Shown piece by piece: positions 25,330 through 33,077 of a DNA stretch of 64,000 bases (its first letter is position 1; each line of letters begins with the position of its first letter). The stretch is taken from assembly GCF_041346945.1 (NCBI RefSeq), contig NZ_CP166850.1:8106501-8170500 (forward strand), written 5' to 3'. Position numbers and translations under genes: made by a program. The notes beneath the pieces were generated by a model, which did no database searches, was not told the DNA's origin, and saw nothing but the letters and a program-made list of their open reading frames with translations. The DNA comes from Amycolatopsis sp. cg9 (GTDB lineage Bacteria > Actinomycetota > Actinomycetes > Mycobacteriales > Pseudonocardiaceae).

Positions 25330-26603
25330 CGGCGGACGGCTTCCCGCAGCTTCGCGTCCTCGTCCGGCCGCACGGTCCGCAGGTCGAGCAGGCAGCGGTC
25401 GCGCACGACCCGGCCGACGACCGCCGGCTCGCCCGTCCGCAGCGCCGCCGCGTACCGCGCGGGCAGGCTGACCGCGGCACTGGGCAGTTCGACGCCGGGC
25501 GCGCCCCCGCCGCCGACCGCGGCGACCGAGCCGACCGCTTCGGCACCGAGGTCCCGCAGGCTCCCGGCCAGGGTTCCGGCCCGGCGTCGCAACTCGCCGA
25601 CGGACGCTTCGAGCGCGGCGCGCACCGGCGGTACCGGGCCGCGCAGCGTCGCTTCGAGGGCGGCGAGGGTGAGCTTGTCGACGCGCAGGGCCCGGGCGGC
25701 GGGGTGCCGCCGCAGCCGCTCGACGACGGCTTCGTCGCCGAGGAGCAGCCCGGCCTGGGGACCGCCCAGGAGCTTGTCCCCGCTGGCGGTGACGACGGTG
25801 GCGCCCGCCCGCAGCGCGGTCGCCGCGTCCGGTTCGTCCGGCAGGAGGGGGTGCGGGGCGAGCAGGCCGGACCCGATGTCGGCCACGACCGGCACGCCGA
25901 GCTGCGCGAGTTCGCCGAGCGGGGCTTCCGCCGTGAACCCGGTGACCCGGTAGTTCGACGGGTGGATCTTGAGCACGAACCCGGTGTCCGGCCCGAGCGC
26001 CGCGGCGTAGTCCCGGACCGACGTCCGGTTCGTGGTGCCGACTTCCCGCAGCCGCGCGCCCGTCGACGCCAGGAGGTCCGGGATGCGGAAGCCGTCGCCG
26101 ATCTCGACCAGCTCACCGCGGCTGACGACGATCTCGCGGCCCGGGGCCATGGCGAGCGCGCAGAGCAGGAGGGCGGCCGCGTTGTTGTTGACGACGTGGA
26201 CCGCGCCGGCGGCCGGCACGGCGGCGGCCAGGGCGGCGAGCGCGCCGCGGCCGCGCCGGGCCCGATCACCGGTCGCGAGGTCGAATTCGACGTCGGTGGC
26301 GCCGCCGGCCGCGACGAGGGCGTCGAGCGCGGCGGCCGAAAGCGGGGCGCGGCCGAGGTTCGTGTGCACGACGACGCCGGTCGCGTTGATCACCGGCCGC
26401 AGCGAAGACGCGCTCCCGGGCAGCCGCGCGAGCACGGTGGCGGCGACGTCGGCCGGGGCGACCTCCCCGGCGCGCGCCGCCCGCTGGACGTCCTGGACGA
26501 CGGACTTGACCAGGTCACGGCCGAGGTCGGCGGCGGCCTTGGCGATCCCGGGCTCGGCCAGGAGCGCGTCGGTGCGCGGGATCGCGCGACGCGGGTCAGG
26601 CAT
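25320..26603 (-). CDS. selA: L-seryl-tRNA(Sec) selenium transferase SelA
   Basis: A 427-aa PLP enzyme converting Ser-tRNA(Sec) to Sec-tRNA(Sec) using selenophosphate. N-terminal IPRTDALL...VINATGVVVHTNLGRAPLS is characteristic, and the PLP lysine is Lys277 in TASGDKLLGGPQAG. Length is close to the family norm. The ATG at 26603 is the only plausible start: the conserved N-terminus begins a few residues later and there is no in-frame alternative. It has no Shine-Dalgarno because the bases just upstream are the acceptor stem of tRNA-Sec; the A of its ATG is the last base of the encoded CCA. Confidence 0.96.
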   Translation of the reverse strand: MPDPRRAIPRTDALLAEPGIAKAAADLGRDLVKSVVQDVQRAARAGEVAPADVAATVLARLPGSASSLRPVINATGVVVHTNLGRAPLSAAALDALVAAGGATDVEFDLATGDRARRGRGALAALAAAVPAAGAVHVVNNNAAALLLCALAMAPGREIVVSRGELVEIGDGFRIPDLLASTGARLREVGTTNRTSVRDYAAALGPDTGFVLKIHPSNYRVTGFTAEAPLGELAQLGVPVVADIGSGLLAPHPLLPDEPDAATALRAGATVVTASGDKLLGGPQAGLLLGDEAVVERLRRHPAARALRVDKLTLAALEATLRGPVPPVRAALEASVGELRRRAGTLAGSLRDLGAEAVGSVAAVGGGGAPGVELPSAAVSLPARYAAALRTGEPAVVGRVVRDRCLLDLRTVRPDEDAKLREAVRRCG

Positions 26604-26697
26604 GGCGGAGGCGGACGGGAATCGAACCCGCCGGCGGCAGGACCTGCCGCCCGGCGATGTTGAAGATCGCGCCGGTCACCAGGCCGGATACGCCTCC
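26603..26697 (-). tRNA. selC: tRNA-Sec (anticodon TCA)
   Basis: A 95-nt tRNA with encoded CCA. Acceptor GGAGGCG pairs with CGCCTCC; the anticodon stem GCGAT/ATCGC encloses CTTCAAC (anticodon TCA, reading UGA). A long variable arm (GGCGGCA/TGCCGCC) and T loop TTCGATT complete the selenocysteine tRNA. Its 3' terminal A is the first base of the selA ATG. It is transcribed with selA and selB. Confidence 0.95.
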
Positions 26698-26751
26698 CTG
26701 CACCATGGCAGCCATCCTGCCAAGTTCGCGGCAGGCGGGCACGATGAACCC

Positions 26752-27744
26752 GTGGGTTACCGACTGACGCAGTACGCGCACGGTGGCGGCTGCGCGTGCA
26801 AGATCCCGCCCGGCGAACTCGAAGCGGCGGTCCGCGGCCTCACCGGCGCCTCGCCCGCCGACCCGCCCGGCGAGCTGCTCGTCGGCCTCGACACCGGGGA
26901 CGACGGGGCCGTGGTCCGGATCTCCGGGGACACCGCGCTCATCGCGACGACGGACTTCTTCACCCCGGTGGTCGACGACGCCTACGACTGGGGCCGGATC
27001 GCCGCGGCCAACGCGCTGTCGGACGTCTACGCCATGGGCGGCACGCCGGTGGTGGCGCTCAACCTGCTCGGCTGGCCGCGGGAGACGCTGCCGTTCGAGC
27101 TGGCCGCCGAAGTGCTGCGCGGCGGGCTCGACGTCTGCGGCGAGGCGGGCTGCCACCTCGCCGGCGGGCACAGCATCGACGACCCGGAACCGAAGTACGG
27201 CCTGGCCGTCACCGGCGTCGCCGACCCTTCGCGGTTGCTGCGCAACGACGCCGGCCGCGCCGGGCTGCCGCTGACGCTCACCAAGCCGCTCGGCGTCGGC
27301 GTGCTGAACTCGCGGCACAAGGCCACCGGCGAACGGTTCGAGCAGGCGATCGACGTCATGACGACGCTCAACGCCCCAGCGGCCCGCGCGGCGCTGGCCG
27401 CCGGGGCCGCGTGCGCCACCGACGTCACCGGGTTCGGCCTGCTCGGCCACCTGCACAAGCTGGCGCGGGCCAGCGGCGTCACGGCCCGGCTGGACCCGGC
27501 GGCGGTGCCCTACCTCGACGGCGCGCGCGAGGCGTTGCGCGACGGGTACGTCAGCGGCGGCACCCGCCGCAACCTCGACTGGGCCGGCCCGCACACCGAC
27601 CTGTCCCGGATCTCCGCCGACGAGGCGTTGCTGCTGGCCGACGCGCAGACGTCCGGCGGGCTGCTGGTCGCCGGGGAGCTGCCGGGGTACCCGGTGATCG
27701 GGGAGCTCGTGCCGCGCGGCGAGCACACGATCGTCGTGGGCTGA
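26752..27744 (+). CDS. selD: Selenide, water dikinase (selenophosphate synthetase) SelD
   Basis: A 330-aa enzyme making selenophosphate from selenide and ATP, the selenium donor for SelA. N-terminal LTQYAHGGGCACK holds catalytic Cys14 and Lys17 (Cys encoded by TGC, so not itself a selenoprotein). AIR-synthase-like motifs: GLDTGDDGAVVR, ATTDFFTPVVDDAYDWGRIAAANALSDVYAMGG (shown here as ANALSDVYAMGG), and AGGHSIDDPEPKYGLAVTG. GTG 26752 is chosen from homology to the family N-terminus. It is divergent from selC with only 54 bp between, so the two directions share one control region. Confidence 0.95.
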   Translation: MGYRLTQYAHGGGCACKIPPGELEAAVRGLTGASPADPPGELLVGLDTGDDGAVVRISGDTALIATTDFFTPVVDDAYDWGRIAAANALSDVYAMGGTPVVALNLLGWPRETLPFELAAEVLRGGLDVCGEAGCHLAGGHSIDDPEPKYGLAVTGVADPSRLLRNDAGRAGLPLTLTKPLGVGVLNSRHKATGERFEQAIDVMTTLNAPAARAALAAGAACATDVTGFGLLGHLHKLARASGVTARLDPAAVPYLDGAREALRDGYVSGGTRRNLDWAGPHTDLSRISADEALLLADAQTSGGLLVAGELPGYPVIGELVPRGEHTIVVG

Positions 27745-27778
27745 GTTTCGGGCCGGGTGCGGCGGGTACGCGACGGGC

Positions 27779-27991
27779 ATGCCCGCTCCCGAACGAACCA
27801 GCCTCGAACAGCACCTGGCCGAGACGGAGTACCCGTGCGGCCGCGAGGAGCTCCTCCGCCGCGCGGCCGCGGCCGGCGGCGGCGACTCGGTGCTCGGTTC
27901 CCTCGGCGGCCTGCCCGAGGCCGACCGGTACGAGAACTTCGACGCCGTCTGGGCGGCGGTGTCGGCCAAGCACATCGGCGGGGCGCCGTAG
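27779..27991 (+). CDS. DUF2795-family small protein
   Basis: A 70-aa soluble protein (MPAPERTSLEQHLAETEYPC...). LEQHL..TEYPCGREELLRRA....GD..LG.LGGLPEADRYENFDAVWAAV is the pattern of DUF2795, small actinobacterial proteins of unknown role. It starts 34 nt after selD and may share its transcript. Confidence 0.85.
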   Translation: MPAPERTSLEQHLAETEYPCGREELLRRAAAAGGGDSVLGSLGGLPEADRYENFDAVWAAVSAKHIGGAP

Positions 27992-27994
27992 GGA

Positions 27995-28285
27995 TCAGGC
28001 CAGGCGCTCGACGGCGTCCTTGGCGTCTTTGAGGTCGGCCCCGGTGCGTTCGCGGTAGACCTTGATCGCCTGGATCTTCCGGCCCTCCCGCACCAGCGCG
28101 ACGACCTCCGCGAGCCCGGGCTCCTCGACGACCACCCCGAGCTTCTCGGCGATGGCGTCGAGCTTGGTTTCCACCCGCGCGAGCCGCCGATCGACCCGCG
28201 TCAGCCGCCGATCGGTGGCCGACGAACCCAGCCCGACGACCACGACCAGTACGACGACACCCAGCAACAGCATCCCGTAGTCCAT
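27995..28285 (-). CDS. Membrane-anchored L7/L12 C-terminal-like domain protein
   Basis: A 96-aa protein: one N-terminal membrane helix (about residues 4-20, MLLLGVVVLVVVVGLG), a coiled-coil-like segment (TDRRLTRVDRRLARVETKLDAIAEKL, about 24-49), then a ribosomal L7/L12-like C-terminal fold (VVALVREGRKIQAIKVYRERTG, ending DLKDAKDAVERLA). Such proteins are common in actinomycetes and are not ribosomal. Start at ATG 28285; other upstream sequence in frame is a shadow. It converges with the DUF2795 gene. Confidence 0.88.
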   Translation of the reverse strand: MDYGMLLLGVVVLVVVVGLGSSATDRRLTRVDRRLARVETKLDAIAEKLGVVVEEPGLAEVVALVREGRKIQAIKVYRERTGADLKDAKDAVERLA

Positions 28286-28339
28286 GGCGGGCCATGCTAC
28301 TTGCGGAAATTGTCGGTGGCGGTGGTTATCGTTTCGCCC

Positions 28340-28906
28340 ATGACCACACTGACCGACCGCCCGAAGACCGCCCTGCTCGTCGTCGACGTCCAGAACGGCG
28401 TGATGTCGTCGGCCCACGACCGCTCGTCGGTCCTCGCCAACATCGTGACCCTGGTGGACAAGGCCCGCGCGGCCGGCACGGACGTGGTGTGGGTGCAGCA
28501 CACCAGCGCCGAGCTGCCGCGCGACAGCGAGACGTGGGCGTACGTGCCCGAACTCGTCCGGCGGGAGCCGGAACCGCTGGTGCACAAGGAATACGGGGAC
28601 TCGTTCGAGGCGACAGACCTGGAGGCGGTGCTGGCCGAGCGCGCGGTGGGCTCGCTGGTGGTGGCGGGCGCGCAGACGGACGCGTGCATCCGGTCCACGC
28701 TGCACGGCGCGCTGGCGCGGGGGTACGACGCGGTGCTGGTGTCCGACGCGCACACGACGGAGGACCTGTCGGCTTACGGTGCGCCGCCGCCAGGACAGGT
28801 GATCGCCCACACGAACATGTACTGGCAGTACCAGACAGCGCCGGGCCGGACCGCGGGCACGGTGACCACGGAGGAGGTGGAGTTCGGGGTGAAGGCACCG
28901 GCTTGA
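28340..28906 (+). CDS. Isochorismatase-family cysteine hydrolase
   Basis: A 188-aa enzyme with the catalytic triad of this family: Asp16 in LLVVDVQNG, Lys83 in LVHKEYGDSFEATDLE, and Cys106 in AGAQTDACIRSTLHGA. The cis-peptide GAQT before the Cys is present. Substrate could be nicotinamide, a carbamoyl amide or isochorismate; no phenazine or siderophore genes are adjacent, so it is left unassigned. ATG 28340 is preferred to the open frame start at 28301, which overlaps the divergent promoter. Confidence 0.9.
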   Translation: MTTLTDRPKTALLVVDVQNGVMSSAHDRSSVLANIVTLVDKARAAGTDVVWVQHTSAELPRDSETWAYVPELVRREPEPLVHKEYGDSFEATDLEAVLAERAVGSLVVAGAQTDACIRSTLHGALARGYDAVLVSDAHTTEDLSAYGAPPPGQVIAHTNMYWQYQTAPGRTAGTVTTEEVEFGVKAPA

Positions 28907-29215
28907 GGCCGCGGCGAGCCGGATCGGGTGCGGTCCGGCGGCTTCGGCCCGGCCGCCGGGATCGGCTGAGCCGCTAGGTGCGGCCGGTCGGCGGCGGCTT
29001 GTGACGGCGGTGCGGCGGCGGCAAACATGGGTCCGGTGCGGGCTGGCGGGCGGCAAAGTTCGCTTCGCCCACGGCCCGGCGAGCGGCAAATCTCGGTGCA
29101 GCCGCAGGCCCGCGGGCCGCAAAGATCGGTGCGCCCGCGGCCCGGCGGCCGGCAAGATCAGTGCGCGCGGCCCGGCGGCAATCGTCCGGGTGCGGCCGCA
29201 GCCGCCCGGCCCCGC
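28907..29215. other. Intergenic region holding the 33-nt repeats
   Basis: This 309-bp convergent region between the isochorismatase-like gene and the ABM-domain gene contains only the tandem repeat and GC-rich flanks. No tRNA or promoter was recognised. Confidence 0.5.
29020..29183. repeat. Five degenerate 33-nt tandem repeats
   Basis: Units beginning GGCAAACAT (29020), GGCAAAGTT (29052), GGCAAATCT (29085), CGCAAAGAT (29118) and GGCAAGATC (29151) recur with spacing 32, 33, 33 and 33 nt; each continues with a GTGCG/GCCCGCGGCCCGGCG-like tract. The 33-nt period means 11 codons, but no ORF with a credible start spans it. Confidence 0.75.
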
Positions 29216-29548
29216 TTACGCCTGCCGCGTGAAGCCGTAGGCGCGCTCCACCTTCGCGACCTCGATGTGGTAGCTCGCGTACCACTGCTCCCGTCCCCGG
29301 CGCTGCGCCTCGAGGTGCTCCGGGTGCTGCTTCCACGCCTCGATCGCCTCGGCGTCCCGGTAGTACAGCACCGTCAAGTCGCGGCCGTCCGCGTCGGTCT
29401 TCGACTCGCGGCCGAGGTAGCCCGGCTGAGCGCGGCCCAACTCGGCCATCCGCTGGTCCATCGCCGCGTAGCCGTCGAGGTTGGTCTCGTCCAGGGCGCT
29501 CGTGATGATCACCGCGTAGTACGGCGGTTCCGGTCTCGTGAAGGGCAC
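29216..29548 (-). CDS. Antibiotic-biosynthesis-monooxygenase (ABM) domain protein
   Basis: A 110-aa protein with a dimeric ferredoxin-like ABM fold: YYAVIITSALDETNLDGYAAMDQRMAELGRAQPGYLG, then DLTVLYYRDAEAIEAWKQHPEHLEAQRRGREQWYASYHIEVAKVER (quoted in part: YYRDAEAIEAWKQHPEHLEA). Such stand-alone proteins may be heme-degrading, quinol monooxygenases or structural. Start uncertain: GTG 29548 fits the domain; TTG 29584 adds 12 unconserved residues. Confidence 0.8.
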   Translation of the reverse strand: MPFTRPEPPYYAVIITSALDETNLDGYAAMDQRMAELGRAQPGYLGRESKTDADGRDLTVLYYRDAEAIEAWKQHPEHLEAQRRGREQWYASYHIEVAKVERAYGFTRQA

Positions 29549-29593
29549 CGACGGAGCGTAGGCCGACGCAAACCGCCGTCCCAAGCGGTTTTC

Positions 29594-30496
29594 TCAGGCG
29601 CCTCGCAGGTGGTCGCGCAGGGCTCGGGCGACGCGGGACATCAGGACGTCCGCCTCCGGCTGGAGGGCCGCCGGGACCCGGGATTCCGTCAGGGCCACCA
29701 CCGCGAACACGCCGCCGTCCGCGTGCTCGACGACTCCGGCCTCGTGGCGCATGTTCAGCAGCGTTCCCGTTTTCGACGACCACTTCGCCGCGTCCGAAGC
29801 GAAGTCCGGGGTCAGGCGGTGGCGGATCACGTTGTTCGCCATCAGCTCGCGCACCTCCGCCGCCACCGCGGGATCGATCTTGGACGGCGTCCACAGCGCC
29901 TGCAGCAGCTCCAGCAGCGCCCGGGCGGACGCCGTGTTCGCGCGCGACACGTCGAGCTGGGCCAGACGGTGGCCCTGGCCCGCCGTTCCCGCGCCGATCG
30001 CCAGCGCGTGCGCCAGGTCGGCCTCGCCGGCGTCGAAGCGCTCGGCCGGGGTGTCCACCAGGTCGCGCAGCTCGTGCCGCAGCGCGATTCCGGTCAGGCC
30101 CCAGCCGGTCAGCAGCGCCGCCACCTCGGCCGGGGGTGTCAGGCCGAAGAGGACGTCGGCCGCCTGGCCGTCGCTGAGGCAGGTGCTGAGGTAGAGGAGG
30201 TCCGCCACGGCGATGCGGGCCGGGTGACGGAAGCGGGTCACGCCGATCGGGCCGGGGGTGGTGACACGACCGGGCGGGACCTCCAGCTGGGTCGCGCCGT
30301 CGAGCTCGCCGCGGCGGATGCGCTCCAGCGTCGCCGCCGCCAGCGGGACCTTGACCAGGGACGCGATCGGGTACTCGCGGTCCGGGTCGATCCCCACCTC
30401 GGCGCCCGTTCGCAGGTCGCGCACCAGGAACGAGCCGCGCAGGCCGCCTTCGTCCAGCTCCAGCCGCAAGTCGCGCACCAGCGCTTCGGTGCTCAC
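29594..30496 (-). CDS. Serine beta-lactamase-fold protein, BlaB-like
   Basis: A 300-aa protein without signal peptide. Motifs of the penicillin-recognising fold: SLVK (Ser46-Lys49), SDG (108-110) in place of SDN, and SSKTGT near residue 245. Its GTG start overlaps the stop of the LysR gene (GTGA), and the pair lies beside a divergent class A beta-lactamase. This matches blaL-blaA-blaB of Streptomyces cacaoi, where cytoplasmic BlaB carries the signature motifs and is needed with BlaA for beta-lactamase expression. A regulatory role is therefore more likely than hydrolysis. Confidence 0.85.
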   Translation of the reverse strand: MSTEALVRDLRLELDEGGLRGSFLVRDLRTGAEVGIDPDREYPIASLVKVPLAAATLERIRRGELDGATQLEVPPGRVTTPGPIGVTRFRHPARIAVADLLYLSTCLSDGQAADVLFGLTPPAEVAALLTGWGLTGIALRHELRDLVDTPAERFDAGEADLAHALAIGAGTAGQGHRLAQLDVSRANTASARALLELLQALWTPSKIDPAVAAEVRELMANNVIRHRLTPDFASDAAKWSSKTGTLLNMRHEAGVVEHADGGVFAVVALTESRVPAALQPEADVLMSRVARALRDHLRGA

Positions 30497-31362
30497 GACT
30501 CGGCTCCGAGACAACGTCCGACAGCCGCGCGCAGCACCGTGCGCAGGCGCTCGGCGTCCTCGCCCAGCGTGGCCGCGACGCCGTAGCCGCGCGCCAGGTC
30601 GAGCTCGCCGATCGGCCGCCAGTGCAGCCCGAGCTCGACGGCCTGTGCGACCGAGCAAAGCAGCAGGTCCGCCGAGGCGAACACCTCCGCGGCCGCCGCG
30701 GTGAGCGAGCCGGCCACCGCGACCTGCGCCGGCGGGAGGCCGACTGCGTCGCGGACGCGCAGTACCCGGTCGCGGACGTGCGGGACGTCGTCCTCGGGCT
30801 GGATCCAGACTCTCCGCCGCCGGCCACCGGACCGGCCGGTCCGCAGCGTCTCGAGGTGCACCACCCGCGATCGCGGCGGCGCCACCCCGGCGACACCCAG
30901 CGGCACCGGCCACACGCCTTCCTCGGCCGGGACGGCGGTGAGCGCGGCCCGCACTTCGCTCGTCCGGACGAGTTCGGCCCGCTCCCCCGGCTCCGCGGCA
31001 CGGAACTCCAGGTGGACCTCGAGCGCACGGGCTTCAGCGGCCAGTTCGGCGAGCCGGCGCACCCCGCAGGTGCCCGGCACGGCCACCCGCATCGGCCGCA
31101 GTCGCGCGCGCTGGGCGTCGTGCTCCAGGGAGTCGGCCAGCCGGACGAGCCGCTGGGCGGACGGGAGCAAGTCGCGGCCGAACGCGGTCAGCCGGGCGCG
31201 GCGGGTGGAGCGGTCGAAGAGCCGTTCGCCGAAGTGCCGTTCGAGCGCGGCGATCCGCCGGCTCGCGACCGGCTGGGGGATGCGCGCGAGCGCCGCGCCC
31301 GCCGTGAAGCTCCCCGTCTCGCTCACGCTCACGAACGCCCTGCAGCCGCCGACCAGGTCCAC
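30493..31362 (-). CDS. LysR-family regulator, BlaA-like
   Basis: A 289-aa regulator. Winged HTH at the N-terminus (AFVSVSETGSFTAGAALARIPQPVASRRIAALE; core AALARIPQPVASRRIAALE), effector domain from about residue 90. Divergent from the beta-lactamase at 31470 and coupled to the BlaB-like gene. By analogy with BlaA of S. cacaoi it should activate the beta-lactamase from the shared intergenic region, where a T-N11-A box is present. Confidence 0.92.
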   Translation of the reverse strand: MDLVGGCRAFVSVSETGSFTAGAALARIPQPVASRRIAALERHFGERLFDRSTRRARLTAFGRDLLPSAQRLVRLADSLEHDAQRARLRPMRVAVPGTCGVRRLAELAAEARALEVHLEFRAAEPGERAELVRTSEVRAALTAVPAEEGVWPVPLGVAGVAPPRSRVVHLETLRTGRSGGRRRRVWIQPEDDVPHVRDRVLRVRDAVGLPPAQVAVAGSLTAAAAEVFASADLLLCSVAQAVELGLHWRPIGELDLARGYGVAATLGEDAERLRTVLRAAVGRCLGAES

Positions 31363-31373
31363 GACCTCACTCT

Positions 31374-31388
31374 ATGCGCTTCCGGCAT
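31374..31388. promoter_or_regulatory. LysR box (T-N11-A) between lysR and bla
   Basis: ATGC-N7-GCAT (ATGCGCTTCCGGCAT) is an inverted repeat containing T-N11-A, 12 nt from the lysR start and about 20 nt upstream of the beta-lactamase -35, the expected place for an activating LysR site. Confidence 0.65.
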
Positions 31389-31407
31389 CAATCGGCGTGT
31401 TTCCGTC

Positions 31408-31436
31408 TTGGACAGCATGACCGAACGCGGTGAGAC
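31408..31436 (+). promoter_or_regulatory. Beta-lactamase promoter candidate
   Basis: TTGGAC (31408-31413) and TGAGAC (31431-31436) are spaced 17 nt, with an AAGGAAG ribosome site before the GTG at 31470. The weak -10 fits an activator-dependent promoter. Confidence 0.45.
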
Positions 31437-31469
31437 TGCGGATGTCGATCAAGACCGGAAGGAAGCACC

Positions 31470-32378
31470 GTGCCGTTCCCCCACGTCCGGTGGGCCGCGC
31501 TCGCCGCGCTGGTCCTCGTCCCGCTCACCGCGTGCGCCGCTGAAACGCCGGCCGCGCCGCCGGCCCCGGCACCGCCGTCGACGTCGTCGGTCGCGCCGGC
31601 GCCGCAACCGGACTTCGCACCGCTCGAACGCGACTTCGACGCCCGCCTCGGCGTGTACGCGATCGACACCGGCTCGGGCCGCGAGATCGCCCACCGGGCC
31701 GACGAGCGCTTCGGCTACGCCTCGACGCACAAGGCGTTCTCCGCCGCGGCCGTCCTCCAGCGCACGAGCATGGCGGGGCTGGCGAAGGTGCTGCCGTACA
31801 CCCGGGCCGACGTGCAGGAGAACTCGCCGATCGGCGAAAAGCACGCCGGAACGGGGCTGTCCCTGCGCGACGCGATCGACGCGGCGTTGCGCTACAGCGA
31901 CAACACCGCCGCCAACCTGCTGTTCCGCGAACTCGGCGGACCGGCGGGGCTGGCCGCCGCGTTGCGCGGGATCGGCGACACGACCACGCACGTCGACCGG
32001 ATCGAGCCGGGCCTCAACGACCTGGCCCCGGGCGACGTCCGCGACACGAGCACCCCGCACGCGATGGCGACCGACCTGCGCGAGTTCGCCCTCGGCACGG
32101 CCCTGCCGGCGGAGCAGCGGACGTTCTACACGGACACGATGCGCGCCAACCTGACCGGCGCCGCGGTGATCCGCGCGGGCACCCCGGCGGGCTGGACGGT
32201 CGCCGACAAGACCGGCACGGGCGAGTACGCGACGCGCAACGACATCGCGGTCGTCTGGCCGCCGGGCCGCGCGCCGATCGTGCTGGTGGTGATGTCCGAC
32301 CGCAAGACCGAGAACGCCGAGCACGACGACCGCCTGATCGCCCAGGCGGCGAAGCTCACCCTCGACGCCTACCGCTGA
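31470..32378 (+). CDS. Class A beta-lactamase (lipoprotein)
   Basis: A 302-aa exported enzyme hydrolysing penicillin-type antibiotics by an acyl-Ser mechanism. Lipobox LTAC with Cys22 suggests membrane anchoring after signal cleavage. Motifs: STHK (Ser85-Lys88), SDN (143-145), omega-loop EPGLN with Glu179, and KTGT (247-250). Starts at GTG with AAGGAAG 6 nt upstream. Transcribed away from its LysR and BlaB-like neighbours; followed by a long hairpin repeat shared with the convergent oxidoreductase gene. Confidence 0.96.
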   Translation: MPFPHVRWAALAALVLVPLTACAAETPAAPPAPAPPSTSSVAPAPQPDFAPLERDFDARLGVYAIDTGSGREIAHRADERFGYASTHKAFSAAAVLQRTSMAGLAKVLPYTRADVQENSPIGEKHAGTGLSLRDAIDAALRYSDNTAANLLFRELGGPAGLAAALRGIGDTTTHVDRIEPGLNDLAPGDVRDTSTPHAMATDLREFALGTALPAEQRTFYTDTMRANLTGAAVIRAGTPAGWTVADKTGTGEYATRNDIAVVWPPGRAPIVLVVMSDRKTENAEHDDRLIAQAAKLTLDAYR

Positions 32379-32397
32379 CCGCCCGGGCGCGACGCGA

Positions 32398-32454
32398 AGG
32401 TCGCGAATGACTCATTCGCGGCCTCCAGCGTCCCGAATGAGTCATTCGCGACCT
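32398..32454. repeat. 21-bp inverted repeat hairpin (GCGAATGAGTCATTCGC family), bidirectional terminator
   Basis: Arms at 32398-32418 and 32434-32454 are perfect reverse complements (core GCGAATGACTCATTCG) around a 15-nt loop. Each arm contains a smaller palindrome GAATGACTCATTC. It sits between convergent genes and probably terminates both. The right arm encodes the last residues and TGA stop of the oxidoreductase. A degenerate copy is at 59289-59341. Confidence 0.85.
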
Positions 32455-33077
32455 CGCGGCGGCGCGCCGAATAGCCGGGCCACCTCGCCTTCGACGTCGT
32501 CGAGCCACCGCGCGCGGGTGTCGGCACCAGCGTCGGCCACCACCCGCAGCACCAGCCGGCGGACCTCCGGCTCGCCGAGGTACGGCGCCAGGCAGCGGCG
32601 CCAGATCGCGTCGAGCGGGTCGCCGAACAGCGTGCGCTCGCGCTCCTCGGTGGTGTCCGACGTGTTCACCACCAGCAGCCGCCGCAGGGGAAGCAACGAC
32701 TCGGGTGCGCCGCCCGCGTCGTCGAGGCGGTAGGCGACGCCCGGGACGAGGATCCGGTCGAGCCAGCCGCTGAGGATCGCGGGCGGCTTGCCCCACCAGT
32801 TCGGGTGGATCGCGACGAGCCCGCCCGCGTCGCGCAGTTCCTCGCGGTGGCGCCGCACGAGCGGATCCGGTTCGGCGGCGAGGAACTCCGCCGCGCGGGT
32901 TCCGCCGGTGTAGGCCTCTTCCGCGGTCAGGACCGGGTCGAAGCCTTCGGCGTACAGGTCGTGGAACCGCACCGGCACCCCGGCCCGCTCCAGGACCGCG
33001 ACAACGCGGCCGGCGAGCACGTGGTTGAAGCTCCCGGGCCGCGGGTGCGCGAGCAGCACGACGACCGGTGCGGTCAT
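32442..33077 (-). CDS. Flavodoxin-fold NAD(P)H oxidoreductase, last gene of the NRPS/PKS operon
   Basis: A 211-aa protein of the NQO1/KefF/MdaB flavodoxin-like family: LLAHPRPGSFNHVLAGRV (N-terminal FMN/FAD phosphate site), then IHPNWWGKPPAILSGWLDRILVPGVAY (core HPNWWGKPPAILSGWLDRI). It could reduce a quinone, nitro group or double bond in the cluster product or protect from oxidative stress. Its ATG overlaps the stop of the dioxygenase gene (ATGA), so it belongs to the operon. Its stop codon lies inside the repeat hairpin. Confidence 0.9.
   Translation of the reverse strand: MTAPVVVLLAHPRPGSFNHVLAGRVVAVLERAGVPVRFHDLYAEGFDPVLTAEEAYTGGTRAAEFLAAEPDPLVRRHREELRDAGGLVAIHPNWWGKPPAILSGWLDRILVPGVAYRLDDAGGAPESLLPLRRLLVVNTSDTTEERERTLFGDPLDAIWRRCLAPYLGEPEVRRLVLRVVADAGADTRARWLDDVEGEVARLFGAPPRGRE

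Noticed and set aside
26752..26803. SelD as a selenoprotein
   Set aside because: The active-site residue is encoded by TGC (Cys), not TGA.
29020..29183. 33-nt repeats as a CRISPR or coding repeat
   Set aside because: Units abut with no spacers and diverge, and no start codon or ribosome site opens a frame through them.
29594..30496. BlaB-like protein as a second secreted beta-lactamase
   Set aside because: It has no signal peptide, SDG replaces SDN, and it is coupled to the LysR gene, which fits a regulatory role better.
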